This document shows, piece after piece, positions 37,368 to 45,884 of a stretch of 64,000 bases of DNA; within the stretch, counting starts at the first letter, position 1, and each line of letters opens with the position of its first letter. Source of the stretch: Winogradskyella schleiferi (GTDB lineage Bacteria; Bacteroidota; Bacteroidia; Flavobacteriales; Flavobacteriaceae); the NCBI RefSeq assembly GCF_013394655.1, contig NZ_CP053351.1:2944501-3008500 (forward strand), written 5' to 3'. The translations under genes and the position numbers were made by a program. Below the pieces are notes generated by a model that worked only from the letters and a program-made list of their open reading frames with translations, was not told where the DNA came from and ran no database searches.

Positions 37368-37439
37368 AGCCAATGACGAGATTTGAACTCGTGACCTCTT
37401 CCTTACCAAGGAAACGCTCTACCCCTGAGCTACACCGGC
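37368..37439 (-). tRNA. tRNA-Thr (GGT)
   Basis: 72 nt. Acceptor GCCGGTG pairs with CATTGGC (two G-T pairs), discriminator T. Anticodon loop gives GGT. It is 70 bp upstream of tuf on the same strand. Confidence 0.96.
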
Positions 37440-37473
37440 GTAAAGTGTTTAAGTCCTCATCGCGAAGAATGAG

Positions 37474-37493
37474 ATTCCTGCCTTCGCAGGAAT
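37474..37493. repeat. Hairpin repeat ATTCCTGC-CTTC-GCAGGAAT
   Basis: Perfect 8-bp stem with tetraloop CTTC in the spacer between tRNA-Thr and tRNA-Gly. It has the look of a short mobile-hairpin intergenic repeat of flavobacterial genomes rather than a terminator, as no T-run follows on the minus strand. Confidence 0.55.
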
Positions 37494-37497
37494 TTTA

Positions 37498-37514
37498 GAG
37501 CGAGAGACCGGGTT
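37498..37514 (-). pseudogene. Remnant of a tRNA-Gly 3' end
   Basis: GAGCGAGAGACCGGGTT is identical to 37564-37580, which covers the acceptor 3' strand and T-stem of the intact tRNA-Gly. The rest of the tRNA is absent, so this looks like a partial duplication left 66 bp downstream of the real gene. Confidence 0.6.
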
Positions 37515-37564
37515 TATTTCAACAACGCTCAGCATAAACTTCTCTCACGTTCTTCGCTCTTTTG

Positions 37565-37637
37565 AGCGAGAGACCGGGTTCGAACCGGCGACATTCAGCT
37601 TGGAAGGCTGACGCTCTACCAACTGAGCTACTCTCGC
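37565..37637 (-). tRNA. tRNA-Gly (TCC)
   Basis: 73 nt. Acceptor GCGAGAG pairs with CTCTCGC, discriminator T. Anticodon loop CTTCCAA gives TCC. T-arm CCGGTTCGAACCCGG is canonical. Confidence 0.97.
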
Positions 37638-37786
37638 ATTTTATCAAAATTTTTACATTTTGAAAGGTTTCAATATTTCAAATTATCATGTTTATTTTAG
37701 ATTACTTCGCTTTGCAAAATCCTCAATCAAACAAAAATCACCATTAAAGTCTTCAAACTTTAATCCAATTTTTAATTCAGAAAGAA

Positions 37787-37811
37787 GATTACCTCGCTCC
37801 GCTCGGTAATC
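37787..37811. repeat. Hairpin repeat in the tRNA-Gly/tRNA-Tyr spacer
   Basis: GATTACC and GGTAATC flank TCGCTCCGCTC, giving a 7-bp stem. It occupies an otherwise featureless 258-bp spacer and resembles a dispersed short palindromic element. Confidence 0.45.
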
Positions 37812-37895
37812 CTGGATTGGTGACCCAACCCAAAGATTTTTTTAACGCAGTTTTACAAAAGCTAGCTTTTGACAACTCCTTATAAAAATTCTTTG

Positions 37896-37977
37896 TGGGG
37901 AGAGCAGGATTCGAACCTGCGAAGGTGAAACCAACAGATTTACAGTCTGTCCTCGTTGGCCGCTTGAGTATCTCCCC
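37896..37977 (-). tRNA. tRNA-Tyr (GTA)
   Basis: 82 nt with a long variable arm, as expected for class II bacterial tRNA-Tyr. Acceptor GGGGAGA pairs with TCTCCCC, discriminator A. Anticodon loop CTGTAAA gives GTA. Confidence 0.97.
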
Positions 37978-38086
37978 AAATAGTCTCTAAAATTCTAAAT
38001 AAAAAACTCCAAAATTCTAAAAACAATAATTTCAATTAACGCTCTCAAATTTTTAGATCTGAGACCCTTCTTTAGAAGGAATTTAG

Positions 38087-38160
38087 AGCCGATGGAGGGA
38101 CTCGAACCCACGACCTGCTGATTACAAATCAGCTGCTCTAGCCAGCTGAGCTACATCGGC
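38087..38160 (-). tRNA. tRNA-Thr (TGT)
   Basis: 74 nt. Acceptor GCCGATG pairs with CATCGGC, discriminator T. Anticodon loop TTTGTAA gives TGT. It is the first tRNA of the tRNA-tuf cluster; a short hairpin CCTTCTTTAGAAGG (38066-38079) follows it. Confidence 0.97.
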
Positions 38161-38274
38161 TTTTTCTTACTCTTTTACCGTCGAAAATCGTCTTAAAAAA
38201 AGTCCGCTATTTCTAACGGACTGCAAATGTAATGTTTTATTTATTTAATCAAAACATTTTTTAAAAAATTTTAT

Positions 38275-38577
38275 TTAACTATGTGCTCTTAATTTTTCTT
38301 TTCGCTTTTTAATCTGTCTTCCCAAAGAGGCAATAGCCGCATCAGCACCTTCTTCAAATGTTTTACATTGTTTCTTTACAACAAAACTATCTCCTGGTAC
38401 ATTTAATTTAACTTCAAATATTTTATTTTCTTTATCACTTGTTTTCTGAACTTTTAAATATACATCGGATTGAATTATTTTATCATAAAACATATCTAAT
38501 TTATCCATACGCTTCTGAATAAAATTTATCAACTTACTATCTGCTGTAAAATTTACGGATTGAGTGTTTACTTTCAT
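38275..38577 (-). CDS. hpf: Ribosome hibernation promoting factor (short HPF/RaiA family)
   Basis: 100 aa. Fits the short HPF/YfiA family: N-terminal MKVNTQSVNFTADSKLINFIQKRMDKLDMFYD, then beta strands with EVKLNVPGD and the C-terminal helix AIASLGRQIKKRKEKLRAH with its basic patch. It binds the 30S subunit in the decoding region during stasis. It lies between xerC and the tRNA-tuf cluster, the usual Bacteroidetes order. It lacks the C-terminal dimerisation domain of long HPF. Confidence 0.93.
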   Translation of the reverse strand: MKVNTQSVNFTADSKLINFIQKRMDKLDMFYDKIIQSDVYLKVQKTSDKENKIFEVKLNVPGDSFVVKKQCKTFEEGADAAIASLGRQIKKRKEKLRAHS

Positions 38578-38777
38578 GTGATTATATTTAATGGTTTATA
38601 ATTGGTCTTATGGAACATTCACAAAAATATTTTAATATGCATTAAAATCTCATGCTAAGAATGTTTCATATACTATTAGTCTAAGTTAAACATCTGTGCT
38701 AAAATTTTTTCTTCAACACGGATTACTGAATATTAAGCCAAAGCTTTCGGCCTTCGTAGTTATTGTAGCGAAGTGAG

Positions 38778-39668
38778 CTATGGTTGGTTTCTTGGATGTG
38801 CTTTAGCATGTACTTTTTTTAATTCTGTTATACTGCTATGCGTATACACTTGCGTCGCTGCTAAACTTGTATGCCCAAGAAGTTCTTTTACTGTATTTAA
38901 ATCCGCACCTTGGTTTAACAAGTGCGTTGCAAACGAATGCCTTAATACATGAGGGCTGCATTTTGCCTTCGTAGATGCTTGACTAAAATACTTATTTATT
39001 ATTCTGTAAACAAGCTTTTCGTAAACTTTAAGACCATTTTTAGTTAAAAATAGTATCTCTTTATCTTCTATGATAGGTAAATTCTTTCGATAATCTAAAT
39101 AGCAGTTTAGAGACTTGGACAAGGATTCTATTAAGGGAATATATCTTTCCTTATTTCTTTTACCTAATACTTTTATTTGGGTATTACCTTTATCGATATC
39201 TACGAGTCTCAAATTTACGAGTTCGATACGTCTAATTCCTGTGGCATAGAACAACTCAATAATGAAATGATTTCTGGCACTTTCAAAATCATGGACTTCG
39301 ATAGCGACTTCCAAAACGGTTTTCAATTCTTGTTCAGAAAAAGGCAACTGCACTTTCTTTCCTACTTTTAATGCTTTGTGTTGTTTTAAGGGATTAACCC
39401 GAACATCTTCGGTTTTGAGCAAAAATTTAAAATATGTGTTTAATGAAGAAACTTTTCTGTTTATTGTTCGGTTGGAAATATTGCTATCTACCAATTCTAC
39501 AATCCATTGTCTAATTTCAGAATAGCCAACTTTTCCTAAATCTTGAGAATCGTGATTTAGATTTAAAAAGTTTTGAAAATTTTCGATATCACGAGTGTAG
39601 GCTAAAACAGTATGCTTAGAATACTTCTTCTCCAATAATAAATATTCTGAAAAGGCTTTTATACTCAT
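38778..39668 (-). CDS. xerC: Tyrosine recombinase, XerC/XerD family
   Basis: 296 aa. N-terminal SAM-like core-binding domain (FSEYLLLEKKYSKHTVLAYTRDIENF) and C-terminal catalytic domain with all residues visible: Arg146 (TGIRRIEL), Lys170, His240-x-x-Arg243 (SPHVLRHSFATHLL), His266 (LLGHTSLAATQ) and nucleophile Tyr275. Length and context (next to hpf and tuf) fit a housekeeping Xer protein that resolves chromosome dimers, not a phage integrase. No att-like sites are apparent nearby. Confidence 0.94.
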   Translation of the reverse strand: MSIKAFSEYLLLEKKYSKHTVLAYTRDIENFQNFLNLNHDSQDLGKVGYSEIRQWIVELVDSNISNRTINRKVSSLNTYFKFLLKTEDVRVNPLKQHKALKVGKKVQLPFSEQELKTVLEVAIEVHDFESARNHFIIELFYATGIRRIELVNLRLVDIDKGNTQIKVLGKRNKERYIPLIESLSKSLNCYLDYRKNLPIIEDKEILFLTKNGLKVYEKLVYRIINKYFSQASTKAKCSPHVLRHSFATHLLNQGADLNTVKELLGHTSLAATQVYTHSSITELKKVHAKAHPRNQP

Positions 39669-39808
39669 TCAATTTGTTTGGTGGACTACAATCCGAAATA
39701 TGTATTAGAAAATTTATTCCAGCTAGAATCTTCATAACAAAGTTCCAATACCTAATTCGGATTTAAATATAAGTATAAGCTATGATTAATATTGAATTTT
39801 AAACAAAA

Positions 39809-39834
39809 AAAATCCTGCTCAATGGCAGGATTTT
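39809..39834 (-). terminator. Alpha-amylase terminator
   Basis: Ten-bp stem (AAAATCCTGC / GCAGGATTTT) with a 6-nt loop; on the minus strand it runs into a stretch of T. It lies 23 bp after the amylase stop. Confidence 0.9.
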
Positions 39835-39856
39835 AAAATTTTAGATATCAACTTGA

Positions 39857-41236
39857 TTATTTCACGGACCATACAGAATAGCTCTTGGGTGGTGCTTGGA
39901 TTTTGACCCATTTTCCATATTGTGTGGTTGGCTCCCAACTGGAATGGCCTGTATAATCTTTTATTACCGTATTGGACCAATTGGTTTCTATCCATCGTTC
40001 TTTCCACAAATTTGAATTATTAATATAGACTACAAGGCCTGAATTGTTATACCCATTTCTTCTTGCTACATATTCATCTGTATCTGCATGTAATATATTT
40101 GTGGAACCACCTGCCAAATTATTATGTATCCAGATTAAATTATTTAATCGTTCTTTATTTAACCACTCTTCATAATCCTTGTAAAATATAGTTGGATAAC
40201 CTTCATGTGTTAGGATATAGGCATACGCTAAAATTTTATTATTAATGATTTCATCTGTATCATGGTTCGTGACAAACGTTACTGCTCTGGAAGCATTTTG
40301 TTTCCATAGCATGTTATCATTTAAAGCGTTTAGATTATTTCCCATAAAAGCATCTTTCATCTTATAGTAACAGGCAAAATCAAAAGCGCTTGCTTCTGCT
40401 GAACTCGTCCAAGAATCTAATAAAGATACATTACTGTCCCATAGTTCTCCAACTGAAAAACCACCAACCTCATCTTTCCAGGCTTTAACAACCCATGGTT
40501 CAAAACCTTTTACGTAATCGAAACGCCAGCCATCAAAACCTATAACATCTCTGTAATATTTTGCCACGCTATTTGGGTTTTTCCATAACCAATCCTGAAC
40601 GTAAGTTTGATTGTGACATAAATCTGGAAAACCACCAAATGCACCACTATCGTTAGAGTGAATATTATTAGCATGAAAATCAGTAGCCGAGCGGTAAAAA
40701 TTTCCCGACATTGGATTAAAGTCCGTCCAAGTATTGCCACCTGTATATGGATTAGCTTCACTAGCTCCACCACTGTTATGATTAATTACTATGTCTGCAA
40801 TAACATTCAACCCATTTTGATGTGCCGTATTTATCATATTAGTTAACTCCGTTCGGGAACCAAAACGTGTTTCAGTACTTCCCATTTGATTGTATTCGCC
40901 AAAATCGAAATAATCGAAAGGGTCGTAACCCATAGAAAAAGGTCCGTTTTGTGCTTTTGAAACTGGCGGAAGCCAAATAGCATCGATTCCTGAATTACTC
41001 CAATCTGCCACTTTGGAATTTATGGTGTTCCACCACGTACCTCCTGCTGGAACATCCCAATAAAATGCTTGCATCATTACGCCTGAACCGATTGGTTTTA
41101 GCCCAGCACGTTTAAAATAGTCAATATTAGTTTCAATTGGTTTTACAGATTGTTCTTCATTAATAATTTCGTCTTTGCTACAAGTGAAAAGAAATAGCAT
41201 TAAACAAGCCATGCCGATAAGTTTGTAATATTTCAT
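39857..41236 (-). CDS. GH13 alpha-amylase (lipoprotein)
   Basis: 459 aa. Lipobox at Cys19 (LFLFTC) then SKDE. GH13 conserved regions are visible: DIVINHN (region I), GWRFDYVKG with the nucleophile Asp (II), GELWD with the acid/base Glu (III) and FVTNHDTD (IV). The C-terminal beta-sandwich is present (SGLVVYINNSN...SYSVWSV). It hydrolyses alpha-1,4-glucans at the cell envelope. It stands alone, with its own terminator, and is not next to a starch SusCD pair. A CG-centred imperfect palindrome 70 bp upstream may be a LacI-type operator. Confidence 0.95.
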   Translation of the reverse strand: MKYYKLIGMACLMLFLFTCSKDEIINEEQSVKPIETNIDYFKRAGLKPIGSGVMMQAFYWDVPAGGTWWNTINSKVADWSNSGIDAIWLPPVSKAQNGPFSMGYDPFDYFDFGEYNQMGSTETRFGSRTELTNMINTAHQNGLNVIADIVINHNSGGASEANPYTGGNTWTDFNPMSGNFYRSATDFHANNIHSNDSGAFGGFPDLCHNQTYVQDWLWKNPNSVAKYYRDVIGFDGWRFDYVKGFEPWVVKAWKDEVGGFSVGELWDSNVSLLDSWTSSAEASAFDFACYYKMKDAFMGNNLNALNDNMLWKQNASRAVTFVTNHDTDEIINNKILAYAYILTHEGYPTIFYKDYEEWLNKERLNNLIWIHNNLAGGSTNILHADTDEYVARRNGYNNSGLVVYINNSNLWKERWIETNWSNTVIKDYTGHSSWEPTTQYGKWVKIQAPPKSYSVWSVK

Positions 41237-41305
41237 AAGTTCTAAGATTTTGTTGTTCCATTTAAAGTTATAGGAATACAGTGCTTATTCAAAATCAGAA
41301 ATTTT

Positions 41306-41321
41306 ACGAAATCGTTTTCGT
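41306..41321. promoter_or_regulatory. Possible LacI-type operator upstream of the amylase
   Basis: ACGAAATCGTTTTCGT has 6-bp inverted arms around a CG centre, 70 bp upstream of the amylase start. LacI-family regulators of maltose/starch genes use such sites. The 9-mer CGTTTTCGT also occurs at 12385-12393 upstream of susC. Confidence 0.35.
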
Positions 41322-41365
41322 GTTGATAAATCACTAATTTTTTGTTAATATAATCGGTAAAACGC

Positions 41366-41396
41366 AAAAAACCCACCAATATTTTGATGGGTTTTT
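41366..41396 (-). terminator. Acyl-CoA dehydrogenase terminator
   Basis: AAAAACCCA pairs with TGGGTTTTT, extended inward by a mismatch and two further pairs, with a T-run on the minus strand. It lies about 47 bp after the acyl-CoA dehydrogenase stop. Confidence 0.85.
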
Positions 41397-41442
41397 ATTT
41401 TTATAGGATAAAACTTACATTTAAAAGTTTTAAGACAATTAA

Positions 41443-42636
41443 TTAAGTTGCCGGCTTATAATCCTTATCATCAATGACCATTCTAGCAATGATTTCTTTG
41501 AGGATTTCAGAAGTTCCTCCACCAATTGGCCCTAAACGACTATCTCTTGCCATACGTGCCAATGGATATTCTTCCATATAACCATATCCTCCTAAAAATT
41601 GAAGGCATTGGTAAATAACATCATCTGCCATTTTTGTAGATTGTAGCTTAGACATCGTCGCTTCTTTCACGACATAATCGCCCATATCCAATCGTTTTGC
41701 CACATAATAATTGAATTGCTTACAAATTTCCATCTGTGTTTCGCAATCGGCATAGGTGTGTCTTAAGGCTTGAAATTTATCGATGGTTCTCCCAAAAGCC
41801 GTTCTTTCGGACATGTATTGTTTTGCATATTCTAAAGCATATTCCGCTCTTGCATGGGCATTCACGCCCATGATCAACCTTTCTAAAGAAAAATGTTGCA
41901 TGATGTATGGAAAACCTTGTCCTTCTTCTCCCATTAAATTTGAAGCAGGAATGACCACATTATCAAAGGCAATTTCTCCAGTATCCGAAGCTCTCCAACC
42001 TAACTTGTCTAATTTTGTGGCTGAAATACCTGGTGTATCCCTGTCCATTATAAAAATACTAATGCCTTTATTTCCTAATTCGGGACTAGTCTTCGCTGCA
42101 ACCACCAAATAATCACTATAAACACCATTGGTTATAAAAGTTTTAGAACCATTGATCACGTAAGTATCTCCTTTTTTAACCGCAGTGGAACGCATACCTG
42201 CAACATCACTTCCTCCAAATGGCTCCGTAATACAAAGACAGCCTATGGCATCACCTAAGGCACTTGGTGTTAAATATTTTTCTTTTTGCTCATGATTACC
42301 TTCCTTGTTCAGATGCGTCATTGCTAAATAAGCATGTGCCCACATTGCCGCTGCAAAGCCACCAGAATTGATACGTTGCAATTCTTCAAGAAAAATTACC
42401 GTGTAAAACAAATCTAAATCCAACCCGCCATAAGCTTCAGGTGTTGCTAGCCCAAAGTAACCCATATCTCCAAATTTCTTCCAGATGAAACGTTCTATAT
42501 GACCTGTTTCCTCCCATTTATCAATATGTGGTACTACTTCTTTTTTTAAAAATTCCCTAAGGCTTTCCCTGAATAAATTGTGCTCTTCCGTAAAATATAA
42601 GTTAGACATAAATTGTTGTTTGTTAATAGAACTCAT
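41443..42636 (-). CDS. Acyl-CoA dehydrogenase
   Basis: 397 aa flavoprotein. Family signatures are clear: CITEPFGGSDVAGMRSTA (FAD/substrate loop), GWRASDTGEIAFDNVVIP, and the C-terminal QFLGGYGYMEEYPLARMARDSR followed by GGGTSEILKEIIAR. It oxidises acyl-CoA to 2-enoyl-CoA with FAD, passing electrons to ETF. The chain-length preference cannot be read safely; branched-chain or short-chain substrates are possible. Met10 (42609) may be the true start because family members usually begin close to NLYFTEEHNLFR. It is a single-gene unit ended by a terminator. Confidence 0.93.
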   Translation of the reverse strand: MSSINKQQFMSNLYFTEEHNLFRESLREFLKKEVVPHIDKWEETGHIERFIWKKFGDMGYFGLATPEAYGGLDLDLFYTVIFLEELQRINSGGFAAAMWAHAYLAMTHLNKEGNHEQKEKYLTPSALGDAIGCLCITEPFGGSDVAGMRSTAVKKGDTYVINGSKTFITNGVYSDYLVVAAKTSPELGNKGISIFIMDRDTPGISATKLDKLGWRASDTGEIAFDNVVIPASNLMGEEGQGFPYIMQHFSLERLIMGVNAHARAEYALEYAKQYMSERTAFGRTIDKFQALRHTYADCETQMEICKQFNYYVAKRLDMGDYVVKEATMSKLQSTKMADDVIYQCLQFLGGYGYMEEYPLARMARDSRLGPIGGGTSEILKEIIARMVIDDKDYKPAT

Positions 42637-42674
42637 CTCGACTATTACTTTTTAACCGAAAAGTCAGGATAAAT

Positions 42675-43562
42675 TCATAGCTGCAAATATAACTTAATTA
42701 TCTCGAATTTTTTGATGGGGAAATCTTCAACTTTTGTTAATTCTTCCAAAGATTTAAAGCCATCCCTTAGCGTTCGTTCTTCAATTATGTTATTCGCAAC
42801 TTCATAACCAATATATTGAATAGTGACCAATTCGTCTCTAGTGGCCGTATTGAGATTGAACCTGTTAATTGCTCTTGGTGTTTTAACTGTAAAATCGTTT
42901 TGAATGCGCTCTATCACTTCTGGTGACAACCCATAGACTTCGCTCAGTTGGATATCGGAAATAAATCCACCTTTATATTTATTTCGGTATTTGATAATAC
43001 GTTCCGATAGTTTTTCGCCTATACCATAAACTTTTCTCAGTTGACTTGCCGTGGCTTTATTCAAATCTATTTTCTGCTGATAGGTTTTAGGCTTTTTAGT
43101 GTTTGAATAAGAATTACTGTAGCCTTGAGATTTTGGTTTCGGGTTAGTGACCCAATCTGGAAATTTGAAATAAGGCGAAATGGTAGCTAAAAATGAATCC
43201 GAAACTTTGGTCACCTTCTGAAAATCCTTGGCAGAATTCACCCATTGGTTGGTTGCCCTAAATTTATGAAGTCTATCAATTTCTTCATTGGTCATTCCTA
43301 AAGTATAACCTTTATAATCAGTGATATAATTTGGGTTGAACGGATAGATTTTAGGTTTCTTGTTTTCTATTTCAACCATACGCAATGAATCTATTTCTTT
43401 TCTAAAGGTTTCAATCTCATCTTTGTCTTCGGGAAAATCTACTTTTGAACTTGCGAAGATTTTTGGAGCAAACCAATATACGCATTGCACCATCACAACA
43501 ATTGCCAACAATAAAAAAATCCCATTCCGTTGTTTGTTAGAAAACTGGAAATGAGATTTCAT
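42675..43562 (-). CDS. ComEA-like helix-hairpin-helix protein
   Basis: About 295 aa from the ATG at 43562; the frame is open to 43589, but MKSHFQFSNKQRNGIFLLL gives a better start with one N-terminal membrane anchor (about 14-32). Three degenerate helix-hairpin-helix units follow: a weak one around 85-125, then IDLNKATASQLRKVYGIGEKLSERII and FNLNTATRDELVTIQYIGYEVANNII, the ComEA pattern. Such proteins bind double-stranded DNA at the membrane and can serve in DNA uptake. No other competence gene is nearby. The two last units are well formed; the first is eroded. Confidence 0.85.
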   Translation of the reverse strand: MKSHFQFSNKQRNGIFLLLAIVVMVQCVYWFAPKIFASSKVDFPEDKDEIETFRKEIDSLRMVEIENKKPKIYPFNPNYITDYKGYTLGMTNEEIDRLHKFRATNQWVNSAKDFQKVTKVSDSFLATISPYFKFPDWVTNPKPKSQGYSNSYSNTKKPKTYQQKIDLNKATASQLRKVYGIGEKLSERIIKYRNKYKGGFISDIQLSEVYGLSPEVIERIQNDFTVKTPRAINRFNLNTATRDELVTIQYIGYEVANNIIEERTLRDGFKSLEELTKVEDFPIKKFEIIKLYLQL

Positions 43563-43746
43563 ATATATAATATTTATTTTTAGAGTCAATACCGCTGCGC
43601 TTATAGAATCAAGCTCTATGGTCCTTAACCGATACTATAATTTTTCATTTTACATTAACTCTCGGGATACAATTTCTAAAATTTAAAACAAACTTAAACA
43701 CCGTTAAATGTCGAATTTCTTAACTATTTTTTAGGTTCAAGTTTTT

Positions 43747-43779
43747 AGACCTTTCAGGTTTTGAAAACCTGAAAGGTCT
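43747..43779. repeat. 33-bp perfect inverted repeat (REP-like)
   Basis: Left arm AGACCTTTCAGGTTTT and right arm AAAACCTGAAAGGTCT (16 bp each) around a single G. It lies between the alanine symporter stop and the ComEA-like gene. No T-run follows on the minus strand, so it is more likely a dispersed palindromic element that may also stabilise the mRNA end. Confidence 0.7.
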
Positions 43780-43838
43780 TATCATATTAAAATTAAGCAT
43801 TCCAATTAAAAAATACTCCATTGAAAATAAGTTTCTTT

Positions 43839-45788
43839 CTATAAAACTTCATTGAGATCATCTGCGCCTTCATCAATCGCTTCTTCTTTTACACTAATGG
43901 CTTTATAATATTTAGCTAATTCTTTCTTAATAATTGGCGATAGAATAATTACACCTATAATATTAGGCACAACCATGGCAAAAATCATGGCATCTGAAAA
44001 GTTGATTACGGCACCTAAACTAATTGACGCTCCAACAACTACGAAGAATAAAAACAATATTTTATAGGCTAAATCCGAGACTTTACCCTTTCCAAATAAA
44101 TATACCCAACCTTGCATACCGTAGTAAGACCAAGAAATCATGGTTGAAAACGCAAATAAGATCACAGCAATGGTAAGAATAATTGAGAAATGTGGAATTA
44201 CAGAATCAAAAGCTGTGGCTGTAATTTCTACACCTTCCTTAATCTCAACACCATATTCCATAAAACCACCATCAAAATTTGTAATTACAATAACCAAAGC
44301 GGTCATTGTACAAATCACAACGGTATCTACAAAAGGCTCTAAAAGCGCAACAATACCTTCTGAAGCCGGATATTTTGTACGAACAGCCGAATGCGCAATA
44401 GCTGCAGATCCCACGCCTGCTTCATTTGAAAATGCACCTCTTCTAATACCTTGAATCATAACTCCTATCAATCCACCTGCTATTCCCAATCCTGAAAAAG
44501 CACCTTCAAATATCAACGCAAATGCATCATCAATTAAAGTAAAATTAGCTCCAAGGATTATTAAAGACGCTAACACATATATACCAGCCATAAAAGGCAC
44601 TACTTTTTCAGTTACTTTAGCAATACGCTTAATACCACCAATAATTACAACAGCTACTAGAACCGCCATTACAATACCAAAATAAAGGCCTGCATTAGAA
44701 GCAGGATCTAAATCAAATACTTTAACAAATTGTGCCGCAGCTTGATTAGCTTGAAACATATTTCCACCACCAAAAGAACCCCCAATGACAAATATGGCAA
44801 ACAGTACAGCTAAAACTTTACCAAAACCACCCATGCCTTTGGATCTCAGACCCTTGGTTAGGTAATACATCGGTCCGCCGTAAACGGTTCCATCTTCTCC
44901 TACATCTCTATATTTAACACCCAATGTACATTCTGCAAATTTTGAAGCCATTCCTAAAAGTCCAGCAACTATCATCCAAAAGGTAGCTCCAGGTCCACCA
45001 ATGGACAAGGCAACGGCAACACCTGCAATATTACCTAAACCTACAGTTGCGGATAAAGCAGCTGTCAAAGCTTGAAAGTGCGACACTTCTCCATCTGCAC
45101 TTTCATCCCTTATGGTTTCGGGAAGATCTTCGCCTTCATTTGGTGTACTATCGCCATATAAAGTATCTGCTTGTGATTTATCTGAATCAATTAATTGTCC
45201 ATCATCAGTTACCGTTACCGCATCATCGCCATATAAAGTATTTGCACCATGTTTCTCAATATCCTCATATTTACCTCTTACAACTCTAATTGCCAATCCA
45301 AAGCCTGTAACATTTATGAATTTAAAATAAATGGTAAAGAACAAAGCACCACCTATTAAAACAATCAATACCCAAGGAATACTTATATATGGTGTTTTTG
45401 CGATTAGTACAATATCATTTGTATTGTTTATCGAGGCTTGCGGAATAGCAATAGTCGCCTCATCTTTTACGTAAACATTTTGACCCGATTTAATTGTCAG
45501 GCTCTTAGCGACCTTAACACTGGGCATTTTTATTTCACTAAAATAAACCGTATCGTTTTTAATTTCTTTCTTAAATGCTTGGATATCTTCAGAAGCAGTG
45601 TTTAAAATAACTTCCTCTTCAATTTCGCCAAACGGAATTTCCCAAAAAATACCATCTACAAACCAACCTGTATAATTCTTGAAATTTCTATCGATTTTTT
45701 GAGAGGTTGTTTCTTCTGAAACCGGCTCTTGAGCTATAATCGATAAAGGTAATATAAGCGTAAAAAGGATAAGAAGATATTTCTTCAT
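43839..45788 (-). CDS. Sodium:alanine symporter (AGCS family) with N-terminal extension
   Basis: 649 aa, longer than the usual 450-550. Residues 1-20 are a signal peptide; about 115 residues of extracytoplasmic domain precede the first span (IPWVLIVLIGGALFFTIYF). The AGCS signature lies at about 235-275 (HFQALTAALSATVGLGNIAGVA, GGPGATFWM), with the further motif RRGAFSNEAGVGSAAIAHSA. Between span 1 and the signature is an acidic insert with TLYGD at 184-188 and 209-213, a 25-residue duplication. It likely imports alanine or glycine with sodium. The extension is of unknown use. Confidence 0.92.
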   Translation of the reverse strand: MKKYLLILFTLILPLSIIAQEPVSEETTSQKIDRNFKNYTGWFVDGIFWEIPFGEIEEEVILNTASEDIQAFKKEIKNDTVYFSEIKMPSVKVAKSLTIKSGQNVYVKDEATIAIPQASINNTNDIVLIAKTPYISIPWVLIVLIGGALFFTIYFKFINVTGFGLAIRVVRGKYEDIEKHGANTLYGDDAVTVTDDGQLIDSDKSQADTLYGDSTPNEGEDLPETIRDESADGEVSHFQALTAALSATVGLGNIAGVAVALSIGGPGATFWMIVAGLLGMASKFAECTLGVKYRDVGEDGTVYGGPMYYLTKGLRSKGMGGFGKVLAVLFAIFVIGGSFGGGNMFQANQAAAQFVKVFDLDPASNAGLYFGIVMAVLVAVVIIGGIKRIAKVTEKVVPFMAGIYVLASLIILGANFTLIDDAFALIFEGAFSGLGIAGGLIGVMIQGIRRGAFSNEAGVGSAAIAHSAVRTKYPASEGIVALLEPFVDTVVICTMTALVIVITNFDGGFMEYGVEIKEGVEITATAFDSVIPHFSIILTIAVILFAFSTMISWSYYGMQGWVYLFGKGKVSDLAYKILFLFFVVVGASISLGAVINFSDAMIFAMVVPNIIGVIILSPIIKKELAKYYKAISVKEEAIDEGADDLNEVL

Positions 45789-45884
45789 GAGTGTAGTTAT
45801 TAGTTAGTTTTGGTTAATAAAGTTGACAAGATGCTAAAAAATATTGAACTTTTAAAGTTTGATGCGTTAAAATGGCTATATGAG

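Noticed and set aside
35866..38160. Possible small ncRNA genes in tRNA spacers
   Set aside because: The spacers hold short hairpins but no promoter-terminator pair that would support an independent RNA gene.
38778..39668. Tyrosine recombinase as an integrase beside tRNA genes, marking an integrative element
   Set aside because: Length, motifs and the hpf-tRNA-tuf neighbourhood are those of a housekeeping Xer protein, and no direct repeats or cargo genes are seen.
39669..39808. rpsU expected upstream of xerC in many Bacteroidetes
   Set aside because: No frame resembling S21 is present in this 140-bp gap; the sequence is AT-rich with no start that leads to a ribosomal protein.
45047..45330. 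Plus-strand open frames within the alanine symporter gene
   Set aside because: They are antisense shadows of the acidic insert, rich in His/Leu and without any recognisable family.
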